Below, one piece after another: positions 25,724-36,078 of a DNA stretch of 64,000 nucleotides. Source of the DNA: Antedon mediterranea (lineage: Eukaryota; Echinodermata; Crinoidea; Comatulida; Antedonidae); assembly GCF_964355755.1 (NCBI RefSeq), contig NC_092679.1, forward strand, positions 17,660,932 through 17,724,931, read 5' to 3'. The notes under the pieces are model-generated. The model ran no database searches and was not told where the DNA came from. It saw only the letters and a list, made by a program, of their open reading frames with translations. Position numbers and translations under genes: made by a program. Position 1 is the first letter of the stretch; each line of letters begins with the position of its first letter.

Positions 25724-27172
25724 ATGTATTCAACTTTTGACAGTCAGTCTGCTCTTCAAGGTGATAATCCAATGTTCTCTGACAGCTCTCAGGCCCAATA
25801 CGAGGACGGAACAAACCACTTGGAGGAGGCTAAACACTTAGAGGATATCCGACTAGGTATCTTGCAAAAGCGAATACAAATGGGCCTAGGTCATATAAAC
25901 CTACAGACATTATGGAGACTGAGTGGTCCACATAAGGTAGATACTTCATTTACATTATCAAACCTATTCTATCCAAATACTTGGCTAAAACAAATATATC
26001 TGTCAAGCATTGGTAAATTCATATATTTTCTATTCTTTCGGAGAAACTTGTGTAAATTATTTGTAAATAGTAAATTTGATCCGATTTTTGAAAATTATAA
26101 AATAGATCGAAACGTTGAATTCTCAATAATATCTTTTCTGTCTCTTAATTCATTAATTTGGAGTTGGTCTATTTTATCTGAAACTATATTAAATTCATCT
26201 TCGCATAGAAATAGATGATCTTCTGGTATTTTTTATTCTAGAATAAGATCGAATCGTTTTATTAAATCATCTGTAATAGTGTATTTGCCTTTACAATAAC
26301 AATTAAAATAAACATAACTTTATTTGCAATTTATTGAATCGTCAAAGCAAACTCTGATCAGAACGTGGCTTCTCCATAGAGCCAAACATAGAGCCAAACA
26401 TTTATTGAATACTCTTTCTTTTTCAATAAAATTTAGCTAAGTCCTGAGGAAGAGCAGAAACGTAATCAGAGGCGGGAACGTAATCGCCAGGCTGCAGCGA
26501 GATGTAGAGAAAGAAGACGTCAGCGAGCATACGTACTGGTTCAGGTAAACATTCTATAACTTAAATAGACAAGATTGGGCCTACCTGTACCCATAGGATT
26601 CAATTAGGGGGACTACATGACCTTTGACCTTGATTACCTAACGAACGCAAACTCGGTCTTTCTTATACCCAACTGCACCCACCCACAAAGTTTTAAGATC
26701 TTGCGACACATATAGTTTCTGAATAAAGCCGGACAGACGGACAGACACATAAGTACCGTATAAATAACACGCCCTCAGTATACAAACACAATAAAGTATT
26801 ATTACTACTTGACTACAGAGGTTGCACTCCTATTATTACTTCAATATATCTATAGGCCTCAATGCAAATATTATGGACCGTTTTAATTCAGTTGAAAATA
26901 ATTTTTTTTTTTAGGAAGCCGAAGAACTTGAAAATAGTAATGATGACCTAAAGAAAGAAATACAGGCTTTAGAGCACCAAAGACAGCAGTTAGCCAAAGT
27001 GTTAAATGAACACCAACCGAATTGCGCCGTTCAAGAACCAGCAAAAGGAATAAGTCTGCTAGAATCTGCTGAATGTCTTGCACAGTCTGTAGCACAATGT
27101 CCAATAGAAAGTGAACTGAGATCTTCATGTATAGTGAAGACAGCTTCTTTTTGGCCAACATCTTCAATGTAA
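25724..27172 (+). CDS. ATF3/FOS-class bZIP transcription factor, gene 1
   Basis: Three coding exons, 25724-25936, 26437-26544 and 26915-27172 (213+108+258 nt, 192 residues), both introns phase 0 and GT-AG. The TTTTTCAG before 25713 implies an upstream non-coding exon. Exon 2 encodes the basic region with the signature NRQAAARCRERRRQR. In FOS the corresponding exon is also 108 nt and also ends just before the zipper. Exon 3 begins EAEELENSNDDLKKE, giving five leucines at strict seven-residue spacing, then LNEHQPNCAV, like the HRPxC end of FOS and ATF3. The protein should bind AP-1 or CRE DNA in the nucleus as a dimer. A short acidic/amphipathic N-terminus (EDIRLGILQKRIQ) resembles ATF3/JDP2 more than FOS; exact orthology is open. 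The 3' flank has an AU-rich nonamer at 27735. Confidence 0.92.
26600..26770 (+). repeat. Dispersed repeat in intron 2 of bZIP gene 1
   Basis: It contains TGACCTTTGACCTTGATTACC, then AAGTTTTAAGATCTTGCGAC, and ends in GGACAGACGGACAGACAC. This order is typical of short interspersed repeats in marine invertebrates. No coding capacity. Confidence 0.4.
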
Positions 27173-28300
27173 CGCCGTCAATTTTGAATATTATTTAAAG
27201 TTTCAATGTATTCAGAAATAACTCAAAGTTACACACGGATATCTACAAGGTTAAACAAATTCCGGATTTGTTCAGATTCAACATTTGTTCAGATTCAGGC
27301 TTTCGTAAATTCATGATTTTTAAAGAGCCATAACCGACTGTTCATCACTTATATTCGTTATTTTTTCTAAACGATGTTGCTTTTAAAGACGTTTTCCTAC
27401 GGAATATCGGCCGATGAGAAGCATTGGTCCGAATTCCTTACTAACACATCCAGTACTATTTACAGAGTCATCCACCTTTATATAATTCTCTCGATGTACA
27501 TATTGATATTGGTATGCCTAACAGCCGTTTCATTTATACACAATGTGCAATACGTATACACGGCAGGTCCGCGTAAAACAAAAGCAATTTTATAATTGAA
27601 TAACATTTGGATGGAGTTTGCACTCCATAACCGTAACCGTAATCTCATTTAAAGATTACGGTGCAATGGTATTATGTCCTTACCATGCAAAATGAAATAT
27701 ACTACAGGTACTAATTGCTTCGTATATTTATTGTTTATTTATTTTTTCACGATAACATCCATAATTTTTAAGTTATTATTATTATTATCCTGATAATTAG
27801 GTATATACCACCAAAATACCATGTCTATTTATTTTTTAGAAGAACGATTGACGTCAAAAAAGCTTATTAAAATCTCGTTTTCTTTATATCTCTAATATGG
27901 GCCGACATATAAAATAGTGACTGCCGTATTTCGTTCCGTTTCTGAGCACTTGCTATTTCTTATATTGATTATAAGATCAGCATTTTTTATTATTATTGTT
28001 GTTGTTATAGCATTAGTATCAATTCCAATTCAATTCAATTCAACACCATCGTCCATCAACACTACATTATTACCATATTCATCTTCAATAACATAATTAT
28101 TATTATATTTAGTAAATAGTTGCAATTATTTTACCTATAGTTTTATGTATGTTTTGTATATGATATTTTTATTTTACCTTTGCAAGGCTGGTCCTTATTG
28201 TCGCGATAGATTGCATTTTAATAATGTATTATTATTAAGAATATTAATTTGTACATTAATCATTTTACGAACATTTTATATGTAATAAATATTATATTGC
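27173..28300 (+). promoter_or_regulatory. Probable 3' UTR of bZIP gene 1 with AU-rich element
   Basis: TTATTTATT, the AU-rich destabilising nonamer of immediate-early mRNAs, occurs at 27735-27743 within a T-rich tract. A candidate AATAAA poly(A) signal is at 28284-28289. In AT-rich DNA both could occur by chance. No other gene is seen before 29300. Confidence 0.4.
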
Positions 28301-29307
28301 CTCACTGGTTGAGGATTTTATACTGTATATTATGGTATTAATACTATTTTATAAAATAAATCATGTAGATGTGTGTTTGAATTGCTGTGATAAAACAATA
28401 CTGCCCTCAAGAGTCATGCCATTCCTATCATTCTGTGTGCGCATGTGCATCAAAGTCAACTGCCCTTTTACTCCTGTTGTAAATCAATAGTTTTACTTCA
28501 CCAGTTACGTTTTTTTTCACGATACAAACAACTTAAAATAATTTATTTGCAGTATCTATTGTAAGGCCCAGTAATATGGTCGAATCGTATATGATTTATT
28601 AAACGCGCATTATACCACTCCAAGCGCAATCAATAAGCCTATAGCACGTTGAATCAGTAGGCCTATTTTTTGTATTACAACATTTATGGTGAACAAATAT
28701 AATTACGATACGATAGTTGGATTGTCATTTTTACAACTAGGAACAAATGAAATTTGGTTGTTGATTTACATTTGATTTACATACAATATAGGCCTCTACA
28801 AATATATAATGACAACAAAAAAAGAGTTTAACCAATACATTATTGTTATTATTTATTCAGGCAAAAGATACATTTCACAAAAAATAATACAAATCAACAA
28901 ATTAAACAAACACGACGCAAAAAGAAAACTAAAATTATTGCCACTAGGAAAGCACAAAAGCAGCCTAAGCCACTGTCACCAATTAGGTGTGTACCATGAC
29001 CTCCAACTAGTGACTAATTAAGGAGATCTAACGAATTTGCTATTAAATACGTGAATAGAATTATAAACAAATGATTGTCGGCAAAGTTTAGTGTTACTCA
29101 GTAACATGTTGTAATACCTGAACTGTATACTTTATATACGGGGAATCACCGACTATTTTATCACGCTTACATTTTATTTCATATTTGTTTCCTGGAACAA
29201 TACAATTGACAACGTACATTGTTCCGGATACCAAAGTATATTTATCCTGTTCGGTTTATTCACGAATATTAAAGAAAACGCCATTTTGTAAGCATTCCTT
29301 CCACTAT

Positions 29308-29690
29308 TTGAGTGAGTCAAATGACCGAGCGGTTAAGGGGGGATGTGGATAGAGGTGCTTGTCACCTGTTCATCCCTTTCTTTTTGCTGTCTCTGTATGC
29401 AGTGATAAAGTTTAATAAATAAAATAAATAAATAAAATAAAGGCAGGGGAGCCGTACCTAAAGAGCCACACAACATCGGCAAGGGTTTGAGGCCGACTCG
29501 CTCCTAGTTCTGGTTGTGAAACAAGTCTTCTCAGATAAGGACTATAAACCATAGGTCCAGTGTACACAGTTATAACCTGTGTGCACTTTAAAGACCCGGT
29601 TCATTATTCGAGAAGAGTAGGGGGTGGGGAGGGGATTACCCCGGTGAACTGGTTCACAAAATGGCCCTGTATCAGAGGGATTACCACATA
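29308..29690 (+). mobile_element. tRNA-headed SINE, copy 3, interrupted by a retroposed tail
   Basis: The head TGACCGAGCGGTTAAG is at 29322 and the body (ACTATAAACCATAGGTCCAG, TTACCCCGGTG) lies at 29530-29650. About 110 bp ending in AATAAATAAAATAAATAAAT interrupts it at 29338-29450, which looks like the 3' tail of another retroposon. The copy is diverged. Confidence 0.6.
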
Positions 29691-29909
29691 TATGATAGGA
29701 TAGTGAATAATTTACTATTGGTAATCCTTGGTCACATTGCCTAAATACATAGGCCTAAAATAAAAAAATAAATAAATATTTTACAATTTTTTAAAACTTA
29801 TTATTAACTTAAATATAATATTAGAATACCTGTACTACTTTTTTCATTATTCATTGAGTAATTAGACTATATATATATACATGTATTTCTCGTCACCACA
29901 GTGCATTCA

Positions 29910-30170
29910 TGACGTCAATATGTGACAGAAAGCGTCACTTGACATAGTATGCAAATGAAATTAGCATATATAAGCAAGTGGAGTCATCCACAAACTAACA
30001 GTTAGGCGCTACTTTTTTACATTATTTCATTGACAAACAATCAGGTAGTGTATCGGCCTACAGCAGATTCCCTTTACCGTATTATGACGTCAATATAAAA
30101 GTGTTTCAGGAATCGTAAACTGACATAGTATGCAAATTAAAATTAGCATATTATGCCAAAGGTGGGAGTC
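29910..30170 (+). promoter_or_regulatory. Duplicated CRE + octamer promoter module of bZIP gene 2
   Basis: Module 1: CRE TGACGTCA at 29910-29917, TGACATAG, octamer ATGCAAAT at 29949-29956, inverted variant ATTAGCAT from 29960, and a TATATAA at 29966-29972. Module 2 repeats the order 175-181 bp downstream: CRE at 30085-30092, TGACATAG, ATGCAAAT at 30130-30137, then ATTAGCAT. CREs bind CREB/ATF proteins; octamers bind POU factors. The block precedes a probable non-coding exon whose donor GTAAGT follows 30684. The motifs are seen directly; promoter function is inference. Confidence 0.7.
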
Positions 30171-30199
30171 CCACATTGTTTACGCTTGAGTGTGTGACT

Positions 30200-30684
30200 T
30201 GAGAAAGGGTTGTTTTTAGGAGTATTTGGCCTGTTTGAAAGAAGAATACGAATATCGAAGATTTACTGTGTTTATAGGACACGCTCGTTTATGTATTGAA
30301 ACGTTTCGAGACAAATAATATTAACAAAGTTGAATTTAGAAAGTAAAGCAAAGTTCCTGTAATTAACAAACAAACGATGAAATATAATTGCCGAAACTGA
30401 CATGCATGAATGAACATTGAAAAACACAGTACACGAGAGTTGCAAAGGTTGGCAATAATACGTAAACAAAACAATTATTTGTATTTTATTCTGTGTGGTT
30501 TTTTGCCGAACGTGAAAGATAACACGTCATATCTTGGAATTCGTGTGGATTATGATGTAATGTAAATACGTAAATGTTTGTATTTTTCTAAATAAATAAG
30601 TCAAGCACTCATCCGACGATCACGTCTAGATGTTTTATCCAAAACAAGACTGACACAACTGCGGACTTAAATCTTCAACGTCGC
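30200..30684 (+). other. Probable non-coding first exon of bZIP gene 2
   Basis: The sequence ends AACGTCGCG followed by a strong donor, GTAAGT, at 30685. The next good acceptor before the bZIP start codon is at 31806-31807, giving a 1.1-kb intron. The 5' boundary is a guess from the promoter module to the left. Confidence 0.5.
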
Positions 30685-30899
30685 GGTAAGTTTCATGTAA
30701 TTATATTATATATGTTAAAACTCACTTATTAATAATAGACATTGTCTGTCAATCACGCATAAAAATACCTATACAAACCCCATAACTGTATACCGGTATG
30801 TTACCAATATGACATAATTCCGATGCTCTATGTATTATAGAGGGTCGATAACATGTAGGCCTAACTGTTAGGAGCTCGTTGTACTAAGCCTCTGCATTA

Positions 30900-31060
30900 T
30901 GTGGTAGGGTGGCCAGTTCCTTTCCACGCCGCCTTTTTCTCCCTAGTATTTTCAACCAGGTACTCATTTACAGCTGAGTGGACTGGGAGTTGTCGGGAAT
31001 TGAACCCGGGTCTATCTGTATGACAGTCAAGTGTCCTAACCACTCGGCTATCCAAATCCT
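30900..31060 (-). mobile_element. tRNA-derived SINE, second family, in bZIP gene 2 intron 1
   Basis: On the minus strand: GGATAGCCGAGTGGTTAGG (box A), then CCCGGGTTCAATTCCCGAC (box B), about 35 bases apart, followed by an unrelated tail. The head would almost fold as a tRNA, but the tail and the lack of matching acceptor ends argue for a SINE. Confidence 0.7.
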
Positions 31061-31505
31061 TGGGATACAGAATGGATATTTGACTTTATCTTAGTTTTAT
31101 AGCAAGTTTGTTAGATCTCTGTAATTTCTTGTTGTATTTATATCAAATGTAAATCAACAAACCTAATTTCAGTTGTACCTTGTTGTATAAATGATAATAA
31201 ATACTACCGTATCGTATTGTGGTACTCCGCAAACGCACACGGTACACCTTATTCCATTCGTTAAATTGTCTTCGACCACCATTTAGCTATGAAAATAATA
31301 ATATTAATATTTAAAAAGTCCGATAAACAAATACAGTAAACACGAGGAAGGTAATTTTCTATAAACTATAATATTATTTACGCTCAGTCAGTCAGCACTG
31401 AGTACTTAGTTAATTATAAAGTTGTGTGCCGTTATTGTTATAATGTTTGGTTACAATCGGGATTGTGTTTGTATCCGGATTCGGCATTCATGTAGGAAAT
31501 TTCCA

Positions 31506-31654
31506 TAAAGCTTTGTCTACACTATCAAACTTTAAGTGAAACAAAATATCATATCACTACCATATTTGGACATAATTATCTCTACCATATTTTGGACACA
31601 TCACACTCTTGTCACACTCTTGTCAAACTAGTTTGATAGTGTAGCCGGAGCTTA
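31506..31654. mobile_element. MITE family 3 (CTACACTATCAAACTTTA ends)
   Basis: TAAAGCTTTGTCTACACTATC at the left and GTTTGATAGTGTAGCCGGAGC at the right form inverted ends. The interior has repeated ACCATATTTGGACA motifs. Same family as 47273-47436, and fragments at 8150, 41999 and 49579. It sits in the intron just before bZIP gene 2 coding exon 1. Confidence 0.75.
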
Positions 31655-31811
31655 CAAAGAGATCACAAATAATATGGGCCTATACATCATTGTTATTAAT
31701 TTGCAAAATGCAAGAATGTATAACTGTGTATATGTATCTAGTAGATTCAATTTGATAATACTATAGCATTTACCTTACAGTAAAATGTTGAACATTTGTT
31801 TTTGTAGAATC

Positions 31812-34604
31812 ATGGCCTTGGTACCACTTCTTACCGGAGGCAGGAATATGGATCACCATATCCAATTCAAGTCCGACTGTTTTGACAACTCTGATACAAA
31901 TAATAAGGTACTGTGTAACACCATCTATCATTATTTCAACGTATTGGTAATTCATTTTTATTTTGACGCTGTTCTGAGCATGCATCATCAACCATATACT
32001 CAAAACTGAAGTCTCTTAAACTCGGAATTTCTTTAAAAAAAAAACTATAAATGTGTGGTCATATTCTTTTATTTTGCTAATAGTTTATCATAAGTCAGAA
32101 CATATAATATAAATCAATAAAACTATATAATTGTAATATAAAGTTCACATTGAGTTCACTTTATGTATTCTAGTAGCTTCGTTAATTTTATGTTAACGTT
32201 TTTTCTTTTTTCCCCTTTATTCTATTCCGCATTGTACAATTATGTTTGTATCTTTGTGTAAATACACACAATTATCACGAGTATTGATATTGTAAAACTG
32301 ACAAATTTTTTTGAAATTTGATACTGAAGACTAATAGATGTTTCTATTATGAGTATAACAATGCACGATTTACCCATGTTATGCATTCTGTAAGCCGTTA
32401 CAAACGGATTCACACACTTATAGGCTTTAACCTGGAGAAACCGCTAATCCAAAAAAAAAAAATTGTAGTTTTTTTAATTTTGTGTAAATTTCACTAAATG
32501 AAATAATGAAAAAATTAAAATTCTTTATTAATTATATTCGAATACTTTACATTGACCCCGCCTGCTCTTGAACGGGCCGAATTAATGTGCATTTTTATAT
32601 AGGCCTAAACGAAATATTAAGGACGGCCTCGAATAAAACCATTTTTATACATTTTTCATTGTACGACGCGGTACCGAAAGAAGGCCAATAAAAAGAACTT
32701 TGTAAGCATTTATTTTTTCAGTTCTTTATTAAAACAACAACAATACGGCTACAACCCACATTAAAAGATACCTTTGTAACCGTATAAAGAAGTCAACATA
32801 ATATTACTTAAATTGACAAGGGAGTGCCCATTCAGGCCAACACAAACTTAGTTTGCAACGTAAAGCTAACAATTGTTATTATGGAAGACGACGCTACGCT
32901 TTTCTTTAATTCGTTTCACAGATCTCAAAAGATGTACATTTGCAACAGCAACTGATTCGACGAGAGCGGAACAGGCAAGCGGCAATGCGGTGCCGCGAAC
33001 GTCAACGACAACGCACAAACGCATTATCACAGGTTAATTTAATACAAATTTCCATAAATAAAACAATACCTAACATGTCAGTTAACAATAAAGCATGTTT
33101 AAAAAATGTTTCAACTAAACATGTTTCAACTAAACAAATGTTTAGCCTAAGAATGTTACAACTCAACATGTTTAAGAATATTGCAATTCAACATGTTTAA
33201 GAATGTTACAACTCAACATGTTAAAGAATGTTACAACTCAACATGTTAAAGAATGTTACAACTCAACATGTTGAAGAATGTTACAACTCAACATGTTGAA
33301 GAATGTTACAACTCAACATGTTAAAGAATGTTACAACTCAACATGTTGAAGAATGTTACAACTCAACATGTTGAAGAATGTTACAACTCAACATGTTGAA
33401 GAATGTTACAACTCAACATGTTGAAGAATGTTACAACTCAACATGTTGAAGAATGTTACAACTCAACATGTTGAAGAATGTTACAACTCAAAATGTTTCA
33501 AAGAAGATTACAACTCAACATGTTGAAGAATGTTGCAACTCAACATGTTGAAGAATGTTGCAACTCAACATGTTGAAGAATGTTACAACTCAACATGTTT
33601 AAGAATGTTGCAATTCAACATGTTAAAGAGTGTTGCAACTCAACATGTTAAAGAATGTTACAACTCAACATGTTTAAGAATGTTACAATTCAACATGTTT
33701 AAGAATATTGCAATTCAACATGTTGAAGAATGTTGCAACTCAACATGTTGAAGAATGTTGCAACTCAACATGTTGAAGAATGTTACAACTCAACATGTTA
33801 AAGAATGTTACAACTCAACATGTTAAAGAATGTTACAACTCAACATGTTAAAGAATGTTACAACTCAACATGTTAAAGAATGTTACAACTCAACATGTTA
33901 AAGAATGTTACAACTCAACATGTTAAAGAATGTTACAACTCAACATGTTTAAGAATGTTACAACTCAACATGTTGAAGAATGTTACAACTCAACATGTTG
34001 AAGAATGTTAAAACTCAAAATGTTTCAAAGAAGATTACAACTCAACATGTTGAAGAATGTTGCAACTCAACGTGTTGAAGAATGTTGCAACTCAACATGT
34101 TGAAGAATGTTGCAACTCAACATGTTGAAGAATGTTGCAACTGAACATGTTGAAGAATGTTGCAACTGAACATGTTGAAGAATGTTGCAACTGAACATGT
34201 TGAAGAATGTTACAACTCAACATGTTGAAGAATGTTACAACTCAACACGTTCTAAAGAAGATTACAACTCAACATAGGAATGTTACAACTCAACATGTTC
34301 CAAAGAAGATTACAACTCAACATATTCCAATAATTATGTTGCTATGTGTACAAACACAGGATCAATTTAATGTATTCGCCAATAAACACGAAATTAGATG
34401 GCAAACACTTAAGTTAAGTTTAATAATAGTAGTCTTACTGACGTACTTTTAATTTACTTTTTAAAGGAAGTACGAAGTCTTGCAGATACAAACTTAAGTT
34501 TACGAAGACAGATATCACAGTTACAGTTGGAGGCAGAGGCTCTTAACATTCTACTACATGAACATAATAACACTAACGAATGTATGGTTGGAAAAGGCAG
34601 TTAG
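31812..34604 (+). CDS. Short ATF3/FOS-class bZIP transcription factor, gene 2
   Basis: Coding exons 31812-31907, 32922-33032 and 34467-34604 (96+111+138 nt, 114 residues), phase 0 introns, all GT-AG. Exon 2 encodes the basic region (IRRERNRQAAMRCRERQRQR). Exon 3 supplies the zipper, with leucines every seven residues through LSQEVRSL, LSLRRQIS, LQLEAEAL and ending LLHEH. The split between basic region and zipper is at the same place as in gene 1, so the two arose by duplication. At 114 residues it is close in size to BATF and has almost no room for a transactivation domain. It may act as a partner or repressor (inference). Intron 2 is filled by a 25-bp minisatellite. A poly(A) signal AATAAA lies at 34709, about 105 nt after the stop. 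The basic region has methionine where gene 1 has the third alanine (AAM versus AAA). Confidence 0.88.
33148..34328. repeat. 25-bp minisatellite in intron 2 of bZIP gene 2
   Basis: About 47 tandem copies of a 25-bp unit, AAGAATGTTACAACTCAACA followed by TGTTG. Each contains the palindrome CAACATGTTG. Variant units (GTTGCAACT, TTTCAAAGAAGATTACAACT) come in blocks, showing segmental expansion. Short open frames across it are by-products of the repeat. Confidence 0.92.
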
Positions 34605-34708
34605 TAAATTAACTAAAATGTTTCTCAGGGATGTATGATGGCTTAAAAAACAATGTATATAGTTTAATTTATTGTACTTTAAATGGGGATACAGTTTTTT
34701 TAGATACA

Positions 34709-34714
34709 AATAAA
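34709..34714 (+). promoter_or_regulatory. Candidate poly(A) signal of bZIP gene 2
   Basis: AATAAA about 105 nt downstream of the stop codon. Position and context fit, but the motif is common in AT-rich DNA. Confidence 0.5.
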
Positions 34715-36078
34715 GAATAATTCTTTGATTTTTCGCAATTCTTACCAAAGAATAATTCAAATTAAAGTCCTGTCATAAGGATAGATTAGGATTAATTAGT
34801 ATTTGTAGAAGCTAGATACTCTATACCAAAGATCTCCTCAATAAGTTGCTCTAATATCATACTACAATTTTATAAAGGCTATAATTAGGAGGATAAATGT
34901 GTTCAATTAAAATAATGTACGTATTCAAGCTAGCTACTCGTTAATACATTTACGCATGCTCATAAGTTTACTGATACCTATAGATAATTACTTACATGGA
35001 CCAACAACGCCAATTTCCGTGCCTCCTACAACACTAATACAAATCATGTTTCACAATGTTTAAAAGAACAGATAGCAGGATATGTCTGTATTTTCCGTTC
35101 AGTCACTCTTAATTTGTACGTCTGGTCAAATCGTGACCAATTTGTCAGAGTCACTAGGCATATATCTTATTAAGTTTGCAATGATGTTCAATTAAGTAAT
35201 AGCGAACTGTCGTTTCGGAACAGGCAGTGGTGTAACGGTTATGAGCGCCCACTGGCTAAACCCAGGGGCCCGGGGGAAAAGGCAAAAGAATAATGTCGGC
35301 GTTGGATGGCCACTTAGCGTCCCTACACCAGTGGCCTCAGACCTCTGGGGACAGGACGAGCGTTTATCGACCAACTCAAACGAATGAACGGAACTGGGTA
35401 TACTGGGATTGCATGCATGGGTATCTTTTGTACAAATAATTGCCGTCTCAAAACGAAAGTTCGTCGGATGTTATACGAGGATGAATAGGTCGATGGCCTA
35501 TAAGGGAACCCTATTCAATAAATTCACCGACATCTAATTCTTTACAGAGGGCGTATGCTTAGCAAGCAAAAGACCTTTTCAACCGTTTACATAATTATCT
35601 ATTTATTGTTTTAACTATTTAATATATTTTAAATAAATGTAAAGTATTTATAAATGTATATTCGATATTGTTTTTTTCATATATTAATATTTTAGGAAAA
35701 AAAACAATGGTTTAAAGAATTATCAGCTTCAAGAACTTGCAAACTTAAAATATAATAACAATAATGCAGCGTACCAACCAACAATACTTTATTTTTGTAA
35801 AAACCTAACAAAATTATGAAGAAAAAAAACCAATGTAAATTTGTAAATATACGATCACTAATAATACCAGCAAATATTGTAAAATTACAGAATTACTACC
35901 AACTAAAATTAATTACCGGAACTGACGCTTACGCATGGTCAACAAACTTTCTGTATTTATATATTTGTCGTCTATATTCGACGATGGTTCTTCGATTAAT
36001 ATGATCCATCCAATAATAGGTTCCCGAAAATTCAAAACCTGTTCTTAGTCAGTGAATTTCACCAGGACATTTGTTCAA
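34715..36078. other. Intergenic region between bZIP gene 2 and FGF B
   Basis: At 35210-35360 there is a GC-richer segment (GGCAGTGGTGTAACGGTTATG, GGGGCCCGGGGG) that resembles a tRNA-like box A, perhaps another SINE head. The right part should contain the FGF B 3' UTR. No further gene is recognised. Confidence 0.4.

Noticed and set aside
27374-27595. 73-codon frame downstream of bZIP gene 1
   Set aside because: It falls in the probable 3' UTR; membrane-like composition but no recognised family.
29910-30170. Histone gene promoter, because of the octamers
   Set aside because: No histone coding sequence follows; the next exons are those of a bZIP gene.
30900-31060. Functional tRNA gene
   Set aside because: Box A and B fit, but the head runs into a SINE-type body; proper acceptor pairing was not found.
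32940-33200. Reading bZIP gene 2 exon 2 through into the minisatellite as an 86-codon protein
   Set aside because: A clear GT donor follows CAG at 33032 and a zipper exon with matching phase lies at 34467.
33148-34328. CRISPR-like repeat array
   Set aside because: Units are directly contiguous with no unique spacers and the genome is eukaryotic; it is a minisatellite.
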